64,000 nucleotides of DNA from Owenia fusiformis (GCA_903813345.2 CAIIXF020000004.1:12980196-13044195); one strand, 5' to 3'. Counted from the first letter of the stretch, positions 46,101 through 58,240 are shown. Translations and numbers: made by a program. Notes: generated by a model not told the origin, from the letters alone.

Positions 46101-49100
46101 GGTTTTTACGATAATCAATTTTTATTAATGTGTAGCCAATGGCAAGAATCGAACTGATTATCGAGTCAAGTGATTATTATTTGTTTTCATTAGGAATTAA
46201 GAACTGTCTGCCACTTATCCATCCAGTCCTTCCAATAATTATCCGTTAACAAACAAAGTAGCTTTTGTCTAGCTTAAGAATATGAACTTTTGGGAAATTG
46301 GATTTTTTATTCAAACATCATATTTTTTAAGTTCATTGTCAACCAAATGAAAGAAACATATTTTTGTAATTTCATTAATGTTCAATTTTATTTTCATTTT
46401 ATTGAGCTGTCCGTCAAGCCTATAAACAAAGATAATATAACAGTGACAATTCACATGCCATGAACTGCTTTACTACATGCATAAGACATTTTTATTTAAT
46501 TTACTCATATTTATTTATTCTTGTCATGCAAGACATACATGTATCTCTAAGAAAAATAATGGTTTAAGCCTATTCATGGCAAGTTTTAAATGATTTCCCC
46601 TCTTGACGGTTCAGAATATCTAAATACTTTCTCTAAAAGTTGCCTAGCTTGAATAATATTTCTTTTCAGGTTTCGCATCTAAATTACAAAAAATTTTCAT
46701 CAAAATGACAAAATATTGAAAATCATATCAAAGTTTTGAAAGATACTTCCTATCTCAGACAGGTTGATCATTTCATTTAGACAAGAGATTATATTCCAGC
46801 CGTGCCATTTGTAATTAGCCCTTTGAAGTTTAATCAGTCTCAATAATCAGTTGGTCGGTTATTCAGTAAATAAAAGTTATAATTAGGTCAGAACCAGACT
46901 ATGTCTGGTTATTAATGATAATTATGTGTTAATTCCAACCTGTTTGTCCAGTGATTTACCCCCATATCACACCAAACTCGTTCTTACCCGTTCTTGCCAG
47001 TCCTACGAAAACGTCGTAAAACGGGCTCAATCTGGCTGTGGTCGGGAAATATGTCTGAAATAATTAGCTTCTTCGTTCTTAAACAGTCTTCAATACGTTC
47101 TTCTCGTTCTCAGTTCGTTCAGGTCGCACCACGTCGGTGTGCAACGTAGTAGAACGCGTCCCTTAGTCTAGAAGGTCAACATGACCTGATTACAGAACGT
47201 TATGGTCGCCATCGAATTTTGAATCGATTCAAAATTCTAAAATCACATTCCCGTCTGAGAACGATCATAAAGTTCGTAAATAGACCTTAGAAAGTTGCAG
47301 CTACGTTCATTCCGTTCGCACACAGTTTTGAAGAACGCAGTGGCAACTTGTTTGGTGTGATAGCTATATTTTTGCCAACTCGTTCATAAGCAGTGTTAAA
47401 TACGTTCTCAATCAGTTTAAACCTGTTTGCAATTAGTTCTACCTCGTTCTCAACACGTCCTCAGACAATTCAACTCGTTGTTAAAACGTCCCTAGTAGGA
47501 TTGAAGTACGACGGTTCCGTTCGTAGTACGTCCAGCTCGTCGTTAGTACGTTGTCACTCGTTCTAATTGTAGAACGTGACGACCACGAGAACATTTTGAG
47601 CATTGTCTAAGTTCTAGAGGACCTACCCGTTCGAGTACGTTCGATGAAGTTTGTTAATAGATCCCAAACGGTTCTTAGTAGGTCCAGTCCGTTCGTACAC
47701 AGTTGAAGCCCGTTTTTAAGAACGTAGTGAGAACTAGTTTGGTGTGATAGTAGGGTTAGTGAGTTAAACGGTGGATATGGTCACTTTGGCTGATTAACTC
47801 TTTATGACTGGGAATTTAAAGATACCTCTTTTAATGTTCTTCTTACCAAGTAATGTGTCCCATGCAGACATGGTGTCAGCTTAGGGATAAATATGTACCT
47901 TTAAAATTTTCCAGTCCGGGCATTTTTGGAATATTTATGTCTGCATGATGGCCTGTACAAATTAACACTGCGTCGTATATTTCAACTGTCTCTGCATTGT
48001 TATTTAGGTCTTTAATATGTAGTTGCCATTGACCAGTTTTGGCGAAGTCGTCTGCCTTTTTAACTGACGTCACCTCCGTTCGAAACCTGCGATGGAACAA
48101 TGATTTTTGGTGAACTTTCGTAACAAATGAGGTCCGAAAAAGCAGCTATTTAAACCGAAATAAAACAAACATTGAAGGAACCTAAGGGGACCTCCCCATG
48201 ATTTACCTGTGAATAACATTTATCAAATATAGGCGGTGGGGTTTAAAACACTGTTTCTTTTCACTCTAGATTATGGTTTTGAATAGTTTGGGTTTGTTTT
48301 TCTAATGACCGGTGTACTCTAAGATGTTTTATTTTTCTTCCTGTGTTCTGTAACTATTTCTTTACAATTAGTACTGTTGCATACAGACATACATACACAC
48401 ACATACACTAGTCAGCCAATCGACATGTGTCAAACCCATAGTTGAGTTGCATTAGCTTACAAAACATGTCCGATTTCTTCGAGTTTAATGATGTCTCATG
48501 TTCTGTAACTATTTCTTTACGATTGACACTGTTGCATACAGACATACATATACACACACATACACTAGTCAGCCAAGTATGACATGTTTCAAACCCGTAG
48601 TTAAGTTGCATTGGCTTACAAAACATGTCCGATTTCTTCGAGTTTAATGATGTCTCATGTTCTGTAACTATTTCTTTACGATTGACACTGTTGCATGCAG
48701 ACATACATACACACACATGCATAAGTCAGCCAAGTATGACATGTTTCAAACCCGTAGTTGAGTTGCATTAGCTGACAAATACACACATATACACTAGTCA
48801 GCCAAGTATGACAGGTTTCAAACCCGTAGTTGAGTTGCATAAGCTGACAATACATGTCCGATTTCTTCGATTTTAATGATGTCTCATGTTCTGTAACTAT
48901 TTCTATACGATTGACACTGTTGCATACAGACATGCACACACACATACACTAGTCAGCCAATCGACATGTGTCAAACCCGTAGTTGAGTTGCGTTAGCTGA
49001 CAAAACATGTTCGATTTCTTCGAGTTTAATGATGTCTCAAGATATTTCTCACATATGTAGTGAGATCATATGCAATGTTATTCCACATTATTGTATACCA

Positions 49101-52100
49101 AATGCATGTTTGCAATCTACAGGGTGGGCCAAAAAAAACACCCCCTAGCCATTACTCCTGATAAATATTTATTTTTTAACATGTACACCAACAATGATAT
49201 ATCATTTTAAAGATAATTTAATTTGCAACAAAATGATATATAACAGCACCATTTTCAACCACTCCATATAGAAATATAACCAATTATGTGACATGGGGGT
49301 CAAAAAACACCTTTTCAATTTTCATTGATTTTGCGAACAAAAGCCTTTTCCTACCAAATTTTACTGATCAGTTAGAAATTGCAACATTTTCATGAGTCTT
49401 TCATAATTGTATATTATATATTGTTTTCATTCAGTTTTTGAACCATGCATGTTCAATTAACATGTGTATGCTTATAAAACAAATTAATTTCTTCTTCAGT
49501 CTGTCCAAATATGGCTCAATAGACCCATCCCCCGGACCCATCCTCTGATCAGATTATTCGCTTAAGAAGCTGAAGCCATTGGTTGATGGCATAATTGATG
49601 GATGTATGCGGAAGTACCATTCAACTGCTAGTTATTCTTTCTTTTAGTTCCTCTACATCCCTGATAGGCTGGGTATCTTTAAATAACAACTGTTCTAGAT
49701 GCCCCCAGGTGTGGTAATCAACATTATTGGCATCTGGACTGTCAGTAAGCCATTTGTCAGGGCTAAAGATGGTGTCATTTCGAATCTCCAAAAACTCCAG
49801 GGTAGCATTGGACCTGTGTGATGAAGCACTTTCCTATCAGAAAATGAAATTTCTTTCACATGTTTTTTATATCCTTGAGGAGTCCTTTTTAACACCTCGT
49901 GTCATTAACATTCAGAGTATATTTTTGCTCCTGGTTCAACAAAAACAGGGCCTGTACGGTCTTTCCTTTTTGGGAAACTCCGAGTGGACACCACTACCCT
50001 TTCAGAAAAATGTCATCTCGATTTGGGAACCCTTTTATCGCAAATGTACCTATTCTTGCTTACTGATATATAGAGTCTATCCTGTTGATTACATGTATAG
50101 TACTTCGGGCATTTAGAACAGTTGATCTATGAAGATCACTAGCCTATCGGGGATGTAGACAAACTGAAATAATGAATAATAACGAGCTCTATGGTACTTC
50201 CACAGAGATCCATCAATTATACCAATGGCTTTCACGTCTTTAGCGAATAATACGATCAGAGGATTGGTCCGGGGGTTGGGTCTATTGAGCCATATTTGGA
50301 CAGACTTAAGAAGAAATTAATTTGTTTTATAAGCATACACATGTTTATTGAGCATGAATGGTTCAAAAACTGAATGAAAACAATATATAATATCCAATTA
50401 TTAAAAACTCATGACAATGTTGCAATTTTTAACTGAACAGTAAAATTTGGTAGAAATAGGCTATTGTTCGCAAAATCGATGAAAATTGAAAAGGTGTTTT
50501 TTGACCCCCATGTCACATAAATGGTTATATCTCGAACCAGGGTTGTTGAAAATTGTTCTATTATACGAGGGTTGTCCCAGAAGTAATGCACTATATGCTT
50601 TAACTTTATCAATGGTTAATATTTTTCCATGAAATTTTCAGTAAATGTTCCTTAGAGACATTTTGATCATTCTACAAATTTTCATGTTGACTGATAAAAC
50701 TATATTGATGTTATAATAAAATCAAGTTGGTGAGTTTGGGTAGGGCGAGACAGGTTATACAGTCACATCAAAAGGAATAAAAAATTGAAAATATGAAATA
50801 ATTAATCAACAAATACCATTTTGTGTAGCTATAAGAAGTATGCCCAAAAATACATTTTAAGATACTAAATTACAATGAGCACATCTTAGATTTTATGGAT
50901 GTATATACACAGTGTCTCATTTCACATTTTCTCAAAATATTGCCCTTTGTATGTTATGTACTTTTGATGCCTGTCATGTCAAACACTCTTGGCAATTTCT
51001 TCCACTGTGACTTGTGAAGTTTTTGCCTCCAATGTTTGGAGTTGTCATCCAGGGTCAAGTCGTCTCTTTTAAATCTCTTCTGCCACTTCATAATTGTAGT
51101 TCTATCTGGTATATACTCCTTATATACTTTCTTCATGGTGGCATACGTTTTGCGTGGCTGTGAGTCCAAGTGAAGTATGAAATTAGGCCACCAAACGCAA
51201 GGCTTTCTGTTATCAGGTGAGAATTTCAGCCATTTTTGCAATTTTTTGACTTTGACTGTATTTGAATTTTTGACTATTGAACTGTGATGTTATGACAACA
51301 CAGTGCTAAATGTCATTATTTGTACTTGTTTAACATCATGCTGAATAAATTTTACAATTTCCCAAACATTTTGATCATTTAAAAGAAAGAAATATTAATA
51401 AAATAACACTTTGGATCTTTTCATAATTAGATAAATTGTTACCTGCCCCGCCCACCCCTACCCCCATGTTACTATAGCAACCATATTAAGACTTGATATT
51501 AATGTTTGATGCTGAAACTTCAGGATATAATAGACAAGACTTCAATTGTTATATACACAAAATTTCAGCTGAATTGAAGAATATTGAAGCAAGTTAGAAC
51601 ATATAGTGCATTACTTCTGGGACAACCCTCGTATATCATTTTGTTGCAAATTAAATTATCTTTAAAATGATATATCATTGCTGGTGTACCTGTTAGAAAA
51701 TAAAAATCTATCAAGAGTAATGGCTAGGGGGGTGGTTTTTTTTGGTCCACCCTGTAGGTGCTAATTGACCATTGATAGTCGCGTGACATGAGAAAAATGA
51801 AAATCTCTTACTTGATGTGTTTTAACAAGTTGAATTTATCTGCATAGAGGCGGAAATATTTCTGTACATATGTATTATGCATGAAGTTGGGGTATTCTTT
51901 TGGAATTATAAAGTCGCTGTAGCACATCATCTCCTTGGAAGTGTTGATCACTGTGGATTTGGCTACACATGCTTGGTCCTGAAACAAAGATATAGTAGAC
52001 CTTTCCGATAAACCATGCCAAATGGTATCCATATCAATTGCATATCAAAATGCATATCAATTTGAAAAAAGCTAAAATGATCTCCATAATGATTCGTTGT

Positions 52101-53056
52101 AGGTTGCAATTTTTCAAATAAAAAAGGATAAATTTAGACCTTCTGCATTAAGTTGCTGCTAATTTTACAAGTACACCCTCTGGTATTACCCATCTATCAA
52201 ATATATCATAGTTTCTTTGAAATAGCAAAGGTGGCCTGGTTTATTGGAAATAAAGGTATAGGATTTAAAGTAAATCAACACTCCCCTAAAAGGTATGGAG
52301 AACGGAAAACCCACTTTGATCACCCGTTAAGAATTTTGTTATTCGGTGATCTAATTAGAACTATGACTCAAACATAATAAAACGGCCTTTAAAGTGGAAT
52401 TCTTTATGCAGGAGGGGTAAACTGGATATTATTAGCCGATATGTAGTATAAATAAATAATATAGTATAAACGAATTGATTGATTGCCCTCTTTAAAAGAA
52501 AACTATTCGCATCGCCCTTTAGCCCATGATAAGTATAACGATCAATACCGTGTACGTACCAATTCAAGAACACATCTCAAATAGTGAGGTCGTCAAATAC
52601 CTTCATAAAGAGAGAACTACTCTTTTAAATAGATTCTAAAGAAAAATATATGTGTTAAAAGGCCATCCATACAGCCACAATTCAGGCTGCACAATTCTAG
52701 CAAGACAACATACTCCTTTCCTTAATAATCTACTTAATCAGGGTCTCAGAAAGAACACATAAAAAGAGGACTCATTCAATGGTCTTCTCTTACAACGGCG
52801 ACCATTATTACCAAAGGTTACACACACACTCTCGGAAACCCCAAAATTCCCAACTATGAAGTGAAATGACTTCAAATGGGACGTAAATAACGATATAATA
52901 TCTACTTACTTCTCGAACTTCCTCTGTGAAATTCCACAGACCACCGATGTCATTAGTCCGCTCGAAGCACACAGGGGCCAAACCCTCGTCATTGCAGCTC
53001 TTAATTGCCGTCAATCCACTCGCTCCAGCGCCAAGAATCGCTACCTTCTTGGCCAT
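34156..53056 (-). CDS. FMO: Flavin-containing monooxygenase, 7 coding exons, 534 aa, complete
   Basis: Exons on the minus strand: 53056-52910, 51978-51812, 48086-47899, 45909-45785, 45338-44787, 35061-34896 and 34415-34156. All have GT-AG borders and join in frame to 534 codons plus TGA, the usual FMO length. It uses FAD, NADPH and O2 to oxygenate nucleophilic N or S atoms of xenobiotics or metabolites, normally on the ER membrane. Visible motifs: FAD site GAGASG (9-14), FMO signature [11 protein letters not shown] (166-176), NADPH site GIGNSG (191-196), FLATGY (325-330), [23 protein letters not shown], and a hydrophobic C-terminal anchor [15 protein letters not shown]. The start is the ATG of [11 protein letters not shown]. 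Exon 5 reads open past its donor into a MITE, but splicing at AAG/GTATAT gives the canonical continuation. No defect was seen. The substrate and paralogue class cannot be told. Confidence 0.95.
35172..36611 (+). repeat. Left inverted arm of the 8.7-kb element
   Basis: The outer part is AT-rich with recurring TTTTCATAAAAT phrases. From about 35845 a roughly 170-bp module repeats two to three times (GAAGATTCCCGAACCTTG, CGGATTAATCCGGATTTT, GAGATTTAACGAGTTTAC, TTTATACTCCATTGG). The inner end has a hairpin-like CACGTTAGCCATGAGGCTAACGTG and GTGGTTCGCACCCC, which resembles a pol III B box with one mismatch. An 84-codon frame at 35875-36129 follows the module and is not convincing as a gene. A diverged direct copy of part of this arm continues at about 36720-36845. 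Confidence 0.8.
39061..39165 (-). repeat. Fragment resembling the 3' end of the LINE family
   Basis: The minus strand reads GTGTCTCATAAGCCATTGGTGGCTCGAGGC, closely resembling the 3'UTR of the LINE at 24257-29300, which reads GTGTCTCATAAGCC followed by TTTGGAGGCTGG. Only the 3' end is present, as expected for a 5'-truncated LINE or a SINE that borrows the LINE tail. Confidence 0.5.
39650..39688. repeat. Short near-perfect hairpin
   Basis: CTGTAGCC..GTATTCCTTT-type arms of 18 bases pair with two mismatches around a 2-3-base loop. Nearby text (TTGCAAATGG..CATAGG and CCTATGG..TTTGCAACTT, up to 39850) is also inverted, so this may be one end of a small foldback element. Confidence 0.45.
40685..41105. 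mobile_element. Three adjacent copies of a CGCGAATGC-type palindromic MITE
   Basis: The consensus end is AGCTTGTATTCGCGAATGC followed by AACTAACGCCTGTCGGCTACC. Copy 1 (40685-40860) has a degraded right end. Copy 2 (40868-41054) has both ends in inverted orientation. Copy 3 (41055-41105) is a left half only. Other copies lie at 53231-53381, 58799-59115 and 61519-61653. All are non-coding. Confidence 0.75.
42457..43914 (-). repeat. Right inverted arm of the 8.7-kb element
   Basis: Inverted counterpart of 35172-36611. The roughly 170-bp module occurs in the same style here but with a different copy junction (TAGATCAAAAATCCAGAGAAG near 42950), so the arms differ in module arrangement although their outer parts match almost base for base. 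Confidence 0.8.
44283..44637. mobile_element. Tc1/mariner-type MITE, 355 bp
   Basis: Inverted ends TCGGGTGTCCCAAAAAGT and its counterpart TTTTTTGGGATACCCGA, matching further inward at CAGCAATTGATG and AAGTATTTTCTC. TA flanks both sides within TATATA. No transposase. It lies in FMO intron 5, about 150 bp past the exon 5 donor, and supplies a run of open frame beyond that exon. Confidence 0.75.
46967..47747. mobile_element. CpG-rich inverted-end element with TCACACCAAAC termini
   Basis: The ends TCACACCAAACTCGTTCT and its counterpart AGTTTGGTGTGA are flanked by TA (46965-46966, 47748-47749). A second copy of the right end (GTTTGGTGTGA followed by TA) lies inside at 47350-47362, suggesting a composite of two copies. 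The body is dominated by CGTTCT, ACGTTC and TCGTTC words with far more CpG than its surroundings. There is no open frame. It lies in FMO intron 3. Confidence 0.65.
48344..49040. repeat. Tandem repeat, about 156-bp unit, about 4.4 copies
   Basis: GTTCTGTAACTATTTCT recurs at about 48344, 48500, 48659 and 48888, and CACTAGTCAGCCAA recurs with it. Periods are 155, 159 and 229 bp; the last is a unit plus a 72-bp partial duplication at about 48722-48794. CATACA/ACACAC stretches occur in each unit. The open frames across it are repeat artefacts. It lies in FMO intron 2. Confidence 0.85.
49120..51754 (-). mobile_element. Tc1/mariner transposon remnant with long inverted arms, split by a second mariner
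   Basis: Ends CAGGGTGGGCCAAAAAAAAC and the counterpart ending GGTCCACCCTG are flanked by TA (49118-49119, 51755-51756). Inverted similarity extends over roughly 500 bp, the right arm being interrupted by the element at 50566-51631. Between the arms the minus strand encodes transposase pieces ([48 protein letters not shown]) from the C-terminal catalytic region; frames are broken and the N-terminal half is missing. It lies in FMO intron 2. Confidence 0.75.
50566..51631 (-). mobile_element. Mariner-like element inserted in another transposon
   Basis: Inverted ends CGAGGGTTGTCCCAGAAGTA and its exact reverse complement are flanked by TA (50564-50565, 51632-51633). On the minus strand 51241-50954 encodes a piece with [19 protein letters not shown], resembling the helix-turn-helix of mariner transposases, but no catalytic domain. 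At 1066 bp it is slightly shorter than full-length mariners. It interrupts the right arm of the 49120-51754 element and is the younger insertion. Confidence 0.8.
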
Positions 53057-53230
53057 GATCAAGGCACTTTATAATTTGGATATGAACTCGGAGAAGTGTA
53101 CATGTTTACACTCACACACAAACACACACAGATACACACACCTCACGATTAATCATTAAGCACCAAGAGATTAATCGTTAATTATCAATCGTCTATAGGG
53201 AATATTTTATTGGTAAAAATAACTTCACCT

Positions 53231-53381
53231 GTTTTCACGAATGCAAAATTCGACTGTCGGCTACCGAATTAACATCCTATTTAATGACCGATTCATTTAA
53301 AGATGAATGGAATAGTAGCAGGTTCTATTCATATCTAAATGAGTTGGTCATCATGAAATAGCATTCGCGAGTACAAGCTCA
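53231..53381. mobile_element. CGCGAATGC-type MITE copy
   Basis: Starts with CACGAATGCAAAATTCGACTGTCGGCTACCG-like sequence and ends GCATTCGCGAGTACAAGCTC, with the family's ATTCATTTAAA..GAATGGAATAG centre. About 150 bp, non-coding. Confidence 0.65.
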
Positions 53382-54479
53382 CACTTCGTGCTTTTTAGTT
53401 GTTAAGTTTCAAATGAGAAAATGCACACGTTTCAACTTAAATAACTTGAGGTACTTTTGTTTCTTTCATTTAAAGGAATTATATCAGTAATATCACCGGA
53501 TAATATAGGCCTCTGTCATGTTACGAAACACAATCTCCTTTATGTAGTCATAGATGTGTATAAACTATGTAGAATGCATGTATATGTGAGGTAATCGCTT
53601 AATGTTTCATGAAGTATTCTACAAATAGTCTTTTCAAGCGTTCTCTTATGAGTTCATTTATTATCGAATCCAACGTTTCAATCTTTTTGCTGTATTGCTC
53701 TTTAAATCTTTACAACTTTGATAGGATATCTTTAAGTTTATGTTAATCACTATCACTAACTATGCTAAATATCAAATTGACATTTGACCTAAACGTTTTA
53801 CATAAAATCAAATTATCATTAAAGTAGTAAGGTTTAATTTAAACGTACTGTCCAATAAAGTGTACATACTTTCTGAACTTATCAAAGTGCAAATATTTTA
53901 TCAGAAATTACACTCCCAGCCATATGTTTGGCAACTTGAAGTTTTTACAAGATGGCAAATCAAAAACTGTCAATATTTTGATCCCAATTATATGCCTTTA
54001 TTACAAAGTTAGGAAAATAACAATACATTGACAAGTGGTCCAAAGTTATGAGAGGGAGTGGTTCATGACGAAAGAATTTCTTGTAGGGAATTACTATTAG
54101 TTTGCAGATTGTGCACTGCAAAACCATAGCATTGGTAAGGCCATTAAGGTCTGTCAGGTTATTGACGTTTGAACCTATATCTATATCTCCTTCACAGAAA
54201 TAAAATATATTAAAATATATTTCATGTTTTGTCTTAAAATCTTCAGAGTTGAGAAATAATTGAATGATGTATCACTGGCAAAAAATCATAAAGATTTCTC
54301 TATAAAAAGTATTTGTTTAAAAAGCGTCCATTATTTATTGATCAAACCTCGTAGTATAGTAAATACACTTTAAAACGAGCCATATCATATTTTTATTCCA
54401 TAATACTACTGTTTTCCCTGGGAAATAAAATCATATTATCCCTCTTAAAATCATATATCATATATATGCGAAAATGATA

Positions 54480-54690
54480 TTGTACCTATTTTTTTAAAAA
54501 GTTCATTTTTTCAAAAAGATTTCAGTTTTTCCAATTTTCGAAAAAAAATTAAAAATTTTCAAATTTTTTATCTTTTCAAGAAATAACACTTTTTCAAAAA
54601 TGTTCATCTTTTCAAATTTTTGGATTTAAAAATAATTTTCATTTTTAAATTTCTTTTTTTAGTATTCCCTGTTCCTTGAATTCTTTTAAT
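54480..54690. repeat. Low-complexity tract of TTTTTCAAAAA-type phrases
   Basis: Alternating T and A runs separated by single C or G, similar to 17041-17281. No function is seen. Confidence 0.7.
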
Positions 54691-55493
54691 ACTCAAAAAT
54701 AAAATTATGGAATAAAAAGGTCATTTCATGGTTGATTTTCAATATGAATTTTATTCCACGGGAAATATGACATTGACCTCGGTAAATAATGCTACCATAT
54801 CTATTTTAGTTTTGTATAAATAATTTTATTTTTCCATTCCGTGGCTATGTTTAGTCATTTCCTCATATATTCTGTCATCTTGAATGGCCCTATTTGTTTT
54901 GATATCTTAAATAAATCAGTAAACCTGGAACAAGAAATGCGATTCTATATATTATTTTGATATATACTGTACCTTTAGAACCACATGGCATCTACAATTA
55001 GAAGCAAAAGAAATCGAGAAATTGGTCAATGCTCGAACCTCTGGCTTAAATATGCTTATTTTCAATATATTCAATTTTCTAGGTCCTAGACTGTGTTTTG
55101 TCTCCCCTCCCCCATTTTTCGGTATTTCATTTATTCAGATTTTCAACCAAAATTCATTAGTGTTATAAATGGAGTACCCATGGCCCTCTTCCCACCTTCA
55201 GTATGAACCTTCAGAGGAATATATGTCCTGACTTTCAACCAAAAATATTGATTTGTGGTTTTGAACTTTGAGCGAATTTTGAGAAACTCAGATAGCATAG
55301 TTTGTGAACTAGTTTAATGACCTTGACCTTTTGAAAAAAGGACCTGTTTCAGATTACCACATCCCCATAAAAAATATGAACTCACCTAGTATTTCAAAAT
55401 GTATGTACTGGTTTAATTATATTACATTTATGTGTACATTAGTATCTTGTAGCTTGACCTATATTTTGCACTGTATTGATGGTTGACATTTCA

Positions 55494-55556
55494 TCTCAAC
55501 TCCAAGTCAAGCCAACCCCAAGTCAAATCAACCCCAAGTCGAGTCAACCCCAGTAA
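55494..55556. repeat. Single arm of the CAACCCCAAGTC repeat family
   Basis: CATCTCAACTCCAAGTC followed by repeated CAACCCCAAGTC and ending CAACCCCAGTAAAACTC. It matches the left arm of the element at 60532-61444, but no inverted partner is present here. Confidence 0.6.
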
Positions 55557-57320
55557 AACTCATGTCACCATCACAACAAGTAACAATCGCAAACTTTTTG
55601 CGACGGCATCCGGTGGTTTGAGTTCGGCATCTGTCATGGTACCAAATGGGAGAAAACATATTTTTCTACTTGATTTAGTATTTTCTTAAGTTGACCACAC
55701 AACTTACGTCTTACATCATCAATGACCGGTGAATGTGGAAGATTTGTATTTGAAGTCTGAAACTCTGTCAGATTTTCATTCTCATTTGACATTTTATATA
55801 TTTACACGTCGCACAAAACTGGGGACAATTAGCGTAACATTATGGGGGCAAAATACCAAAACAAAACAATGGGCAGTATATGGCGCAAAGAGACTTATAA
55901 CGTCAAAAACGACAAGGGTTACATTTTGTCAAGTTTAGTCAACCTAAAAATAAGATGCGTTAACCTTTTTCAATCCTGGTAAAATTCACAAGGAAACAAG
56001 ATCTTGAGGACAATATTTTTCTAAAATGTTTTTGATTTTTTAAAAACGGTCAGGAAATCCACTTTAGGCGTTAGTTAAAATTGATATGTATGGAATTTGT
56101 GGAAGAAAATCGATGCGTTAAATTTTTTCAAGGCTCTAAAATCAGCTCTCATTTTGATATTATTTAAAAAATAAAAAATTCGGTTATTGATTTGTAAATT
56201 TCGCCATGACAATATTGTTCAGTTAATCTTTTTGAAATCAGACCTAAATTAGAAGGTTAAATAAAGGTAAACTTATTGCTTGTCTCCTTCGATCGCCCTC
56301 AAAACCTTACACAATTTAAATTTTTTTAAAAGCGTTCATATAAGACAATTTGAACTGTAGCTGTTATGCAATTGTGACGTCATAAATGCACATGTTCTCA
56401 GTATTTCGAAAGTTATCCCGATTTCAACGAACCGTGTAAGCGTGAAATGTGACGTCTTACAGCGTATTTGACGATGTCGGGGTACATTGAACTGGTAGAT
56501 CCCAACAAAATGTTCAAGGAAAAATAATTTCAGTGAAATGTGAATAAAAAATACTTCAAAATGATATATAAAGCAAATAGTTAGCTATTTAAATAAGGCA
56601 GATATTAACGCTTAAAACTGAGATTAGCCCGTATTTCCCGAATTGTCCCCAGGTCCGTGCACGTCATAATTGTGTTTACTGCGTTAGATGAGGTTGAAGC
56701 GAATTCAACAACCGCATTCGTAAACCTTTAAACAATGAGGTTTGCAAAACTCGAAAAATATAAAATAACTCATTAGTAAGGTTCTTCCTTTTTACTGGAT
56801 AATCTTTTTTCATTAAATGATGCAGTAAATGAGATGTGTATCTTTGTATAACCATTTGAAGACTGCTCGCTGGAAATATTTGTAGTGGGCTTAATTCGAC
56901 GTATCTTATAAATAAACTACTAAATGTAAAAATAAATAAAATTTGAAACTTTTAGATATTTTTCCAAGTCTATTCAGAGTCATCGTGAGATGTATTTAAA
57001 CAATATGAAAGAGATTGATAACGATTGTACCTTTCAAATCCCTCGCATATTCACCCATTTTAAGTCAAATACCCGTCCACATAGTTAGCTAGTTAGTTAG
57101 TTAGTTATTTAGTTAGTAAAATATTTAATAAAGTTTCACACTCTAAACAGTCTCATACAATAATTAACAGTCCCGCCGGCTTCACCGTATGAGCGACTAT
57201 ATATATATATTTATATGAAGTGATCGTTAAAAGCTAAAAGATGCCAATGGTTATATAAATATCAACATGAAATAGGTTTTTGAAGGTTCATTGAGTTTCA
57301 AAATAAGTTGCTCTTACATG

Positions 57321-58240
57321 TAGTTACACCCCATGCAGACAGATCGCCTAAAAATACATTCGTATGATGCGAGACTAGACTTTTACTAGGAAACTAGAAA
57401 CATTTTGCCACTCATGAAGCAAAATCATTTTGATTGCTTAAATGACAGTAACATTGAGTTCTATAAGTATGAGAATAGCAAGACGTTTTGATATTTCAAG
57501 GTATCTCGTTTGAATAGTGATTGCGGTGACTGAAATTACGATTTAAAGATAAAACCGCAACGAAATATGTGTAGATTTCTTTGAAAATTAAGAAATATAC
57601 ATCACATATCGAATTTTCGAAAACAGAAAAAAGATGTATAAAAAGTAAAGTCTGCAGGTCAGATTCCATTCCCCCTAGTAGCATAAACACCAGTCTTGTG
57701 TATGTCATACAATTAATATTTGAAAGACTATTATTCGAACTTATGATCAGACATAAATATGATGTGCATTTCAAGATAATAAAGTAATATCATACTAATG
57801 TCCGATCATAAGTTCGAATAATAGTCGCGATTCAAATATTCATTGCATGGCATATAAGAGGCCAATGTTAATGCCACGAAGGGGAATCGGACCTGCAAGC
57901 ATTACTATTTATACACGTTTTTTCTGTTTCGGAAAATTCGATATGTGATGTAGATTTCTTAGTTTTTCAAAGAAATCTACAAATATTTCGTTGCAGTTTT
58001 ATCTTTACATCGTAATTTCAATCACCGTCATCACTTTTAGAAGTCCAGTTACTTTGAAATATCAAGACGTCATGCTATTATCATACATATAGAACCTAAT
58101 TTAACTGTCATTCACCATTTATTAAGCAGTAAAAATTAATTTGCTTCATAGGTGACAAGTTATTTCAAGTTTCCCGGTGAATGTCGAGTCTCACATCATA
58201 CGAATGCAATTTTATGCGATCTGTCTGCATGGGGTGAGTT
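57321..58240. repeat. 0.9-kb palindrome upstream of eIF5A
   Basis: Left arm about 57321-57754 and right arm about 57798-58240 are inverted copies with a 43-base spacer. Matching landmarks: CCCATGCAGACAGATCGC with its complement at the outer ends, GATTTCTTTGAAAA and ATCGAATTTTC in the middle, and CTATTATTCGAACTTATGATC at the centre. Arms carry scattered mismatches and small indels. It ends about 160 bp before the eIF5A start codon. No coding frame; it is probably a foldback element or inverted duplication. Confidence 0.8.

Larger units (their letters stand above)
53057..57320. other. Intergenic region between divergent FMO and eIF5A genes
   Basis: 4.3 kb with a MITE copy (53231-53381), a T/A-rich low-complexity tract (54480-54690) and a CAACCCCAAGTC block (55494-55556). 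CACA-rich sequence lies just upstream of FMO (53107-53140). No other gene is supported; frames of 60-70 codons near 55483 and 55729 have no recognisable features. Confidence 0.5.

Noticed and set aside
45985-46935. Possible inverted-repeat element around TAATCAGT/ACTGATTA words in FMO intron 3
   Set aside because: Short ATAATCAGT-type words face each other, but I could not find consistent ends or a target duplication.
48408-48945. Repeat-containing open frames that might be a secreted repeat protein
   Set aside because: They follow the 156-bp tandem repeat inside an FMO intron; the unit is not a multiple of three in every copy and frames break at unit junctions.
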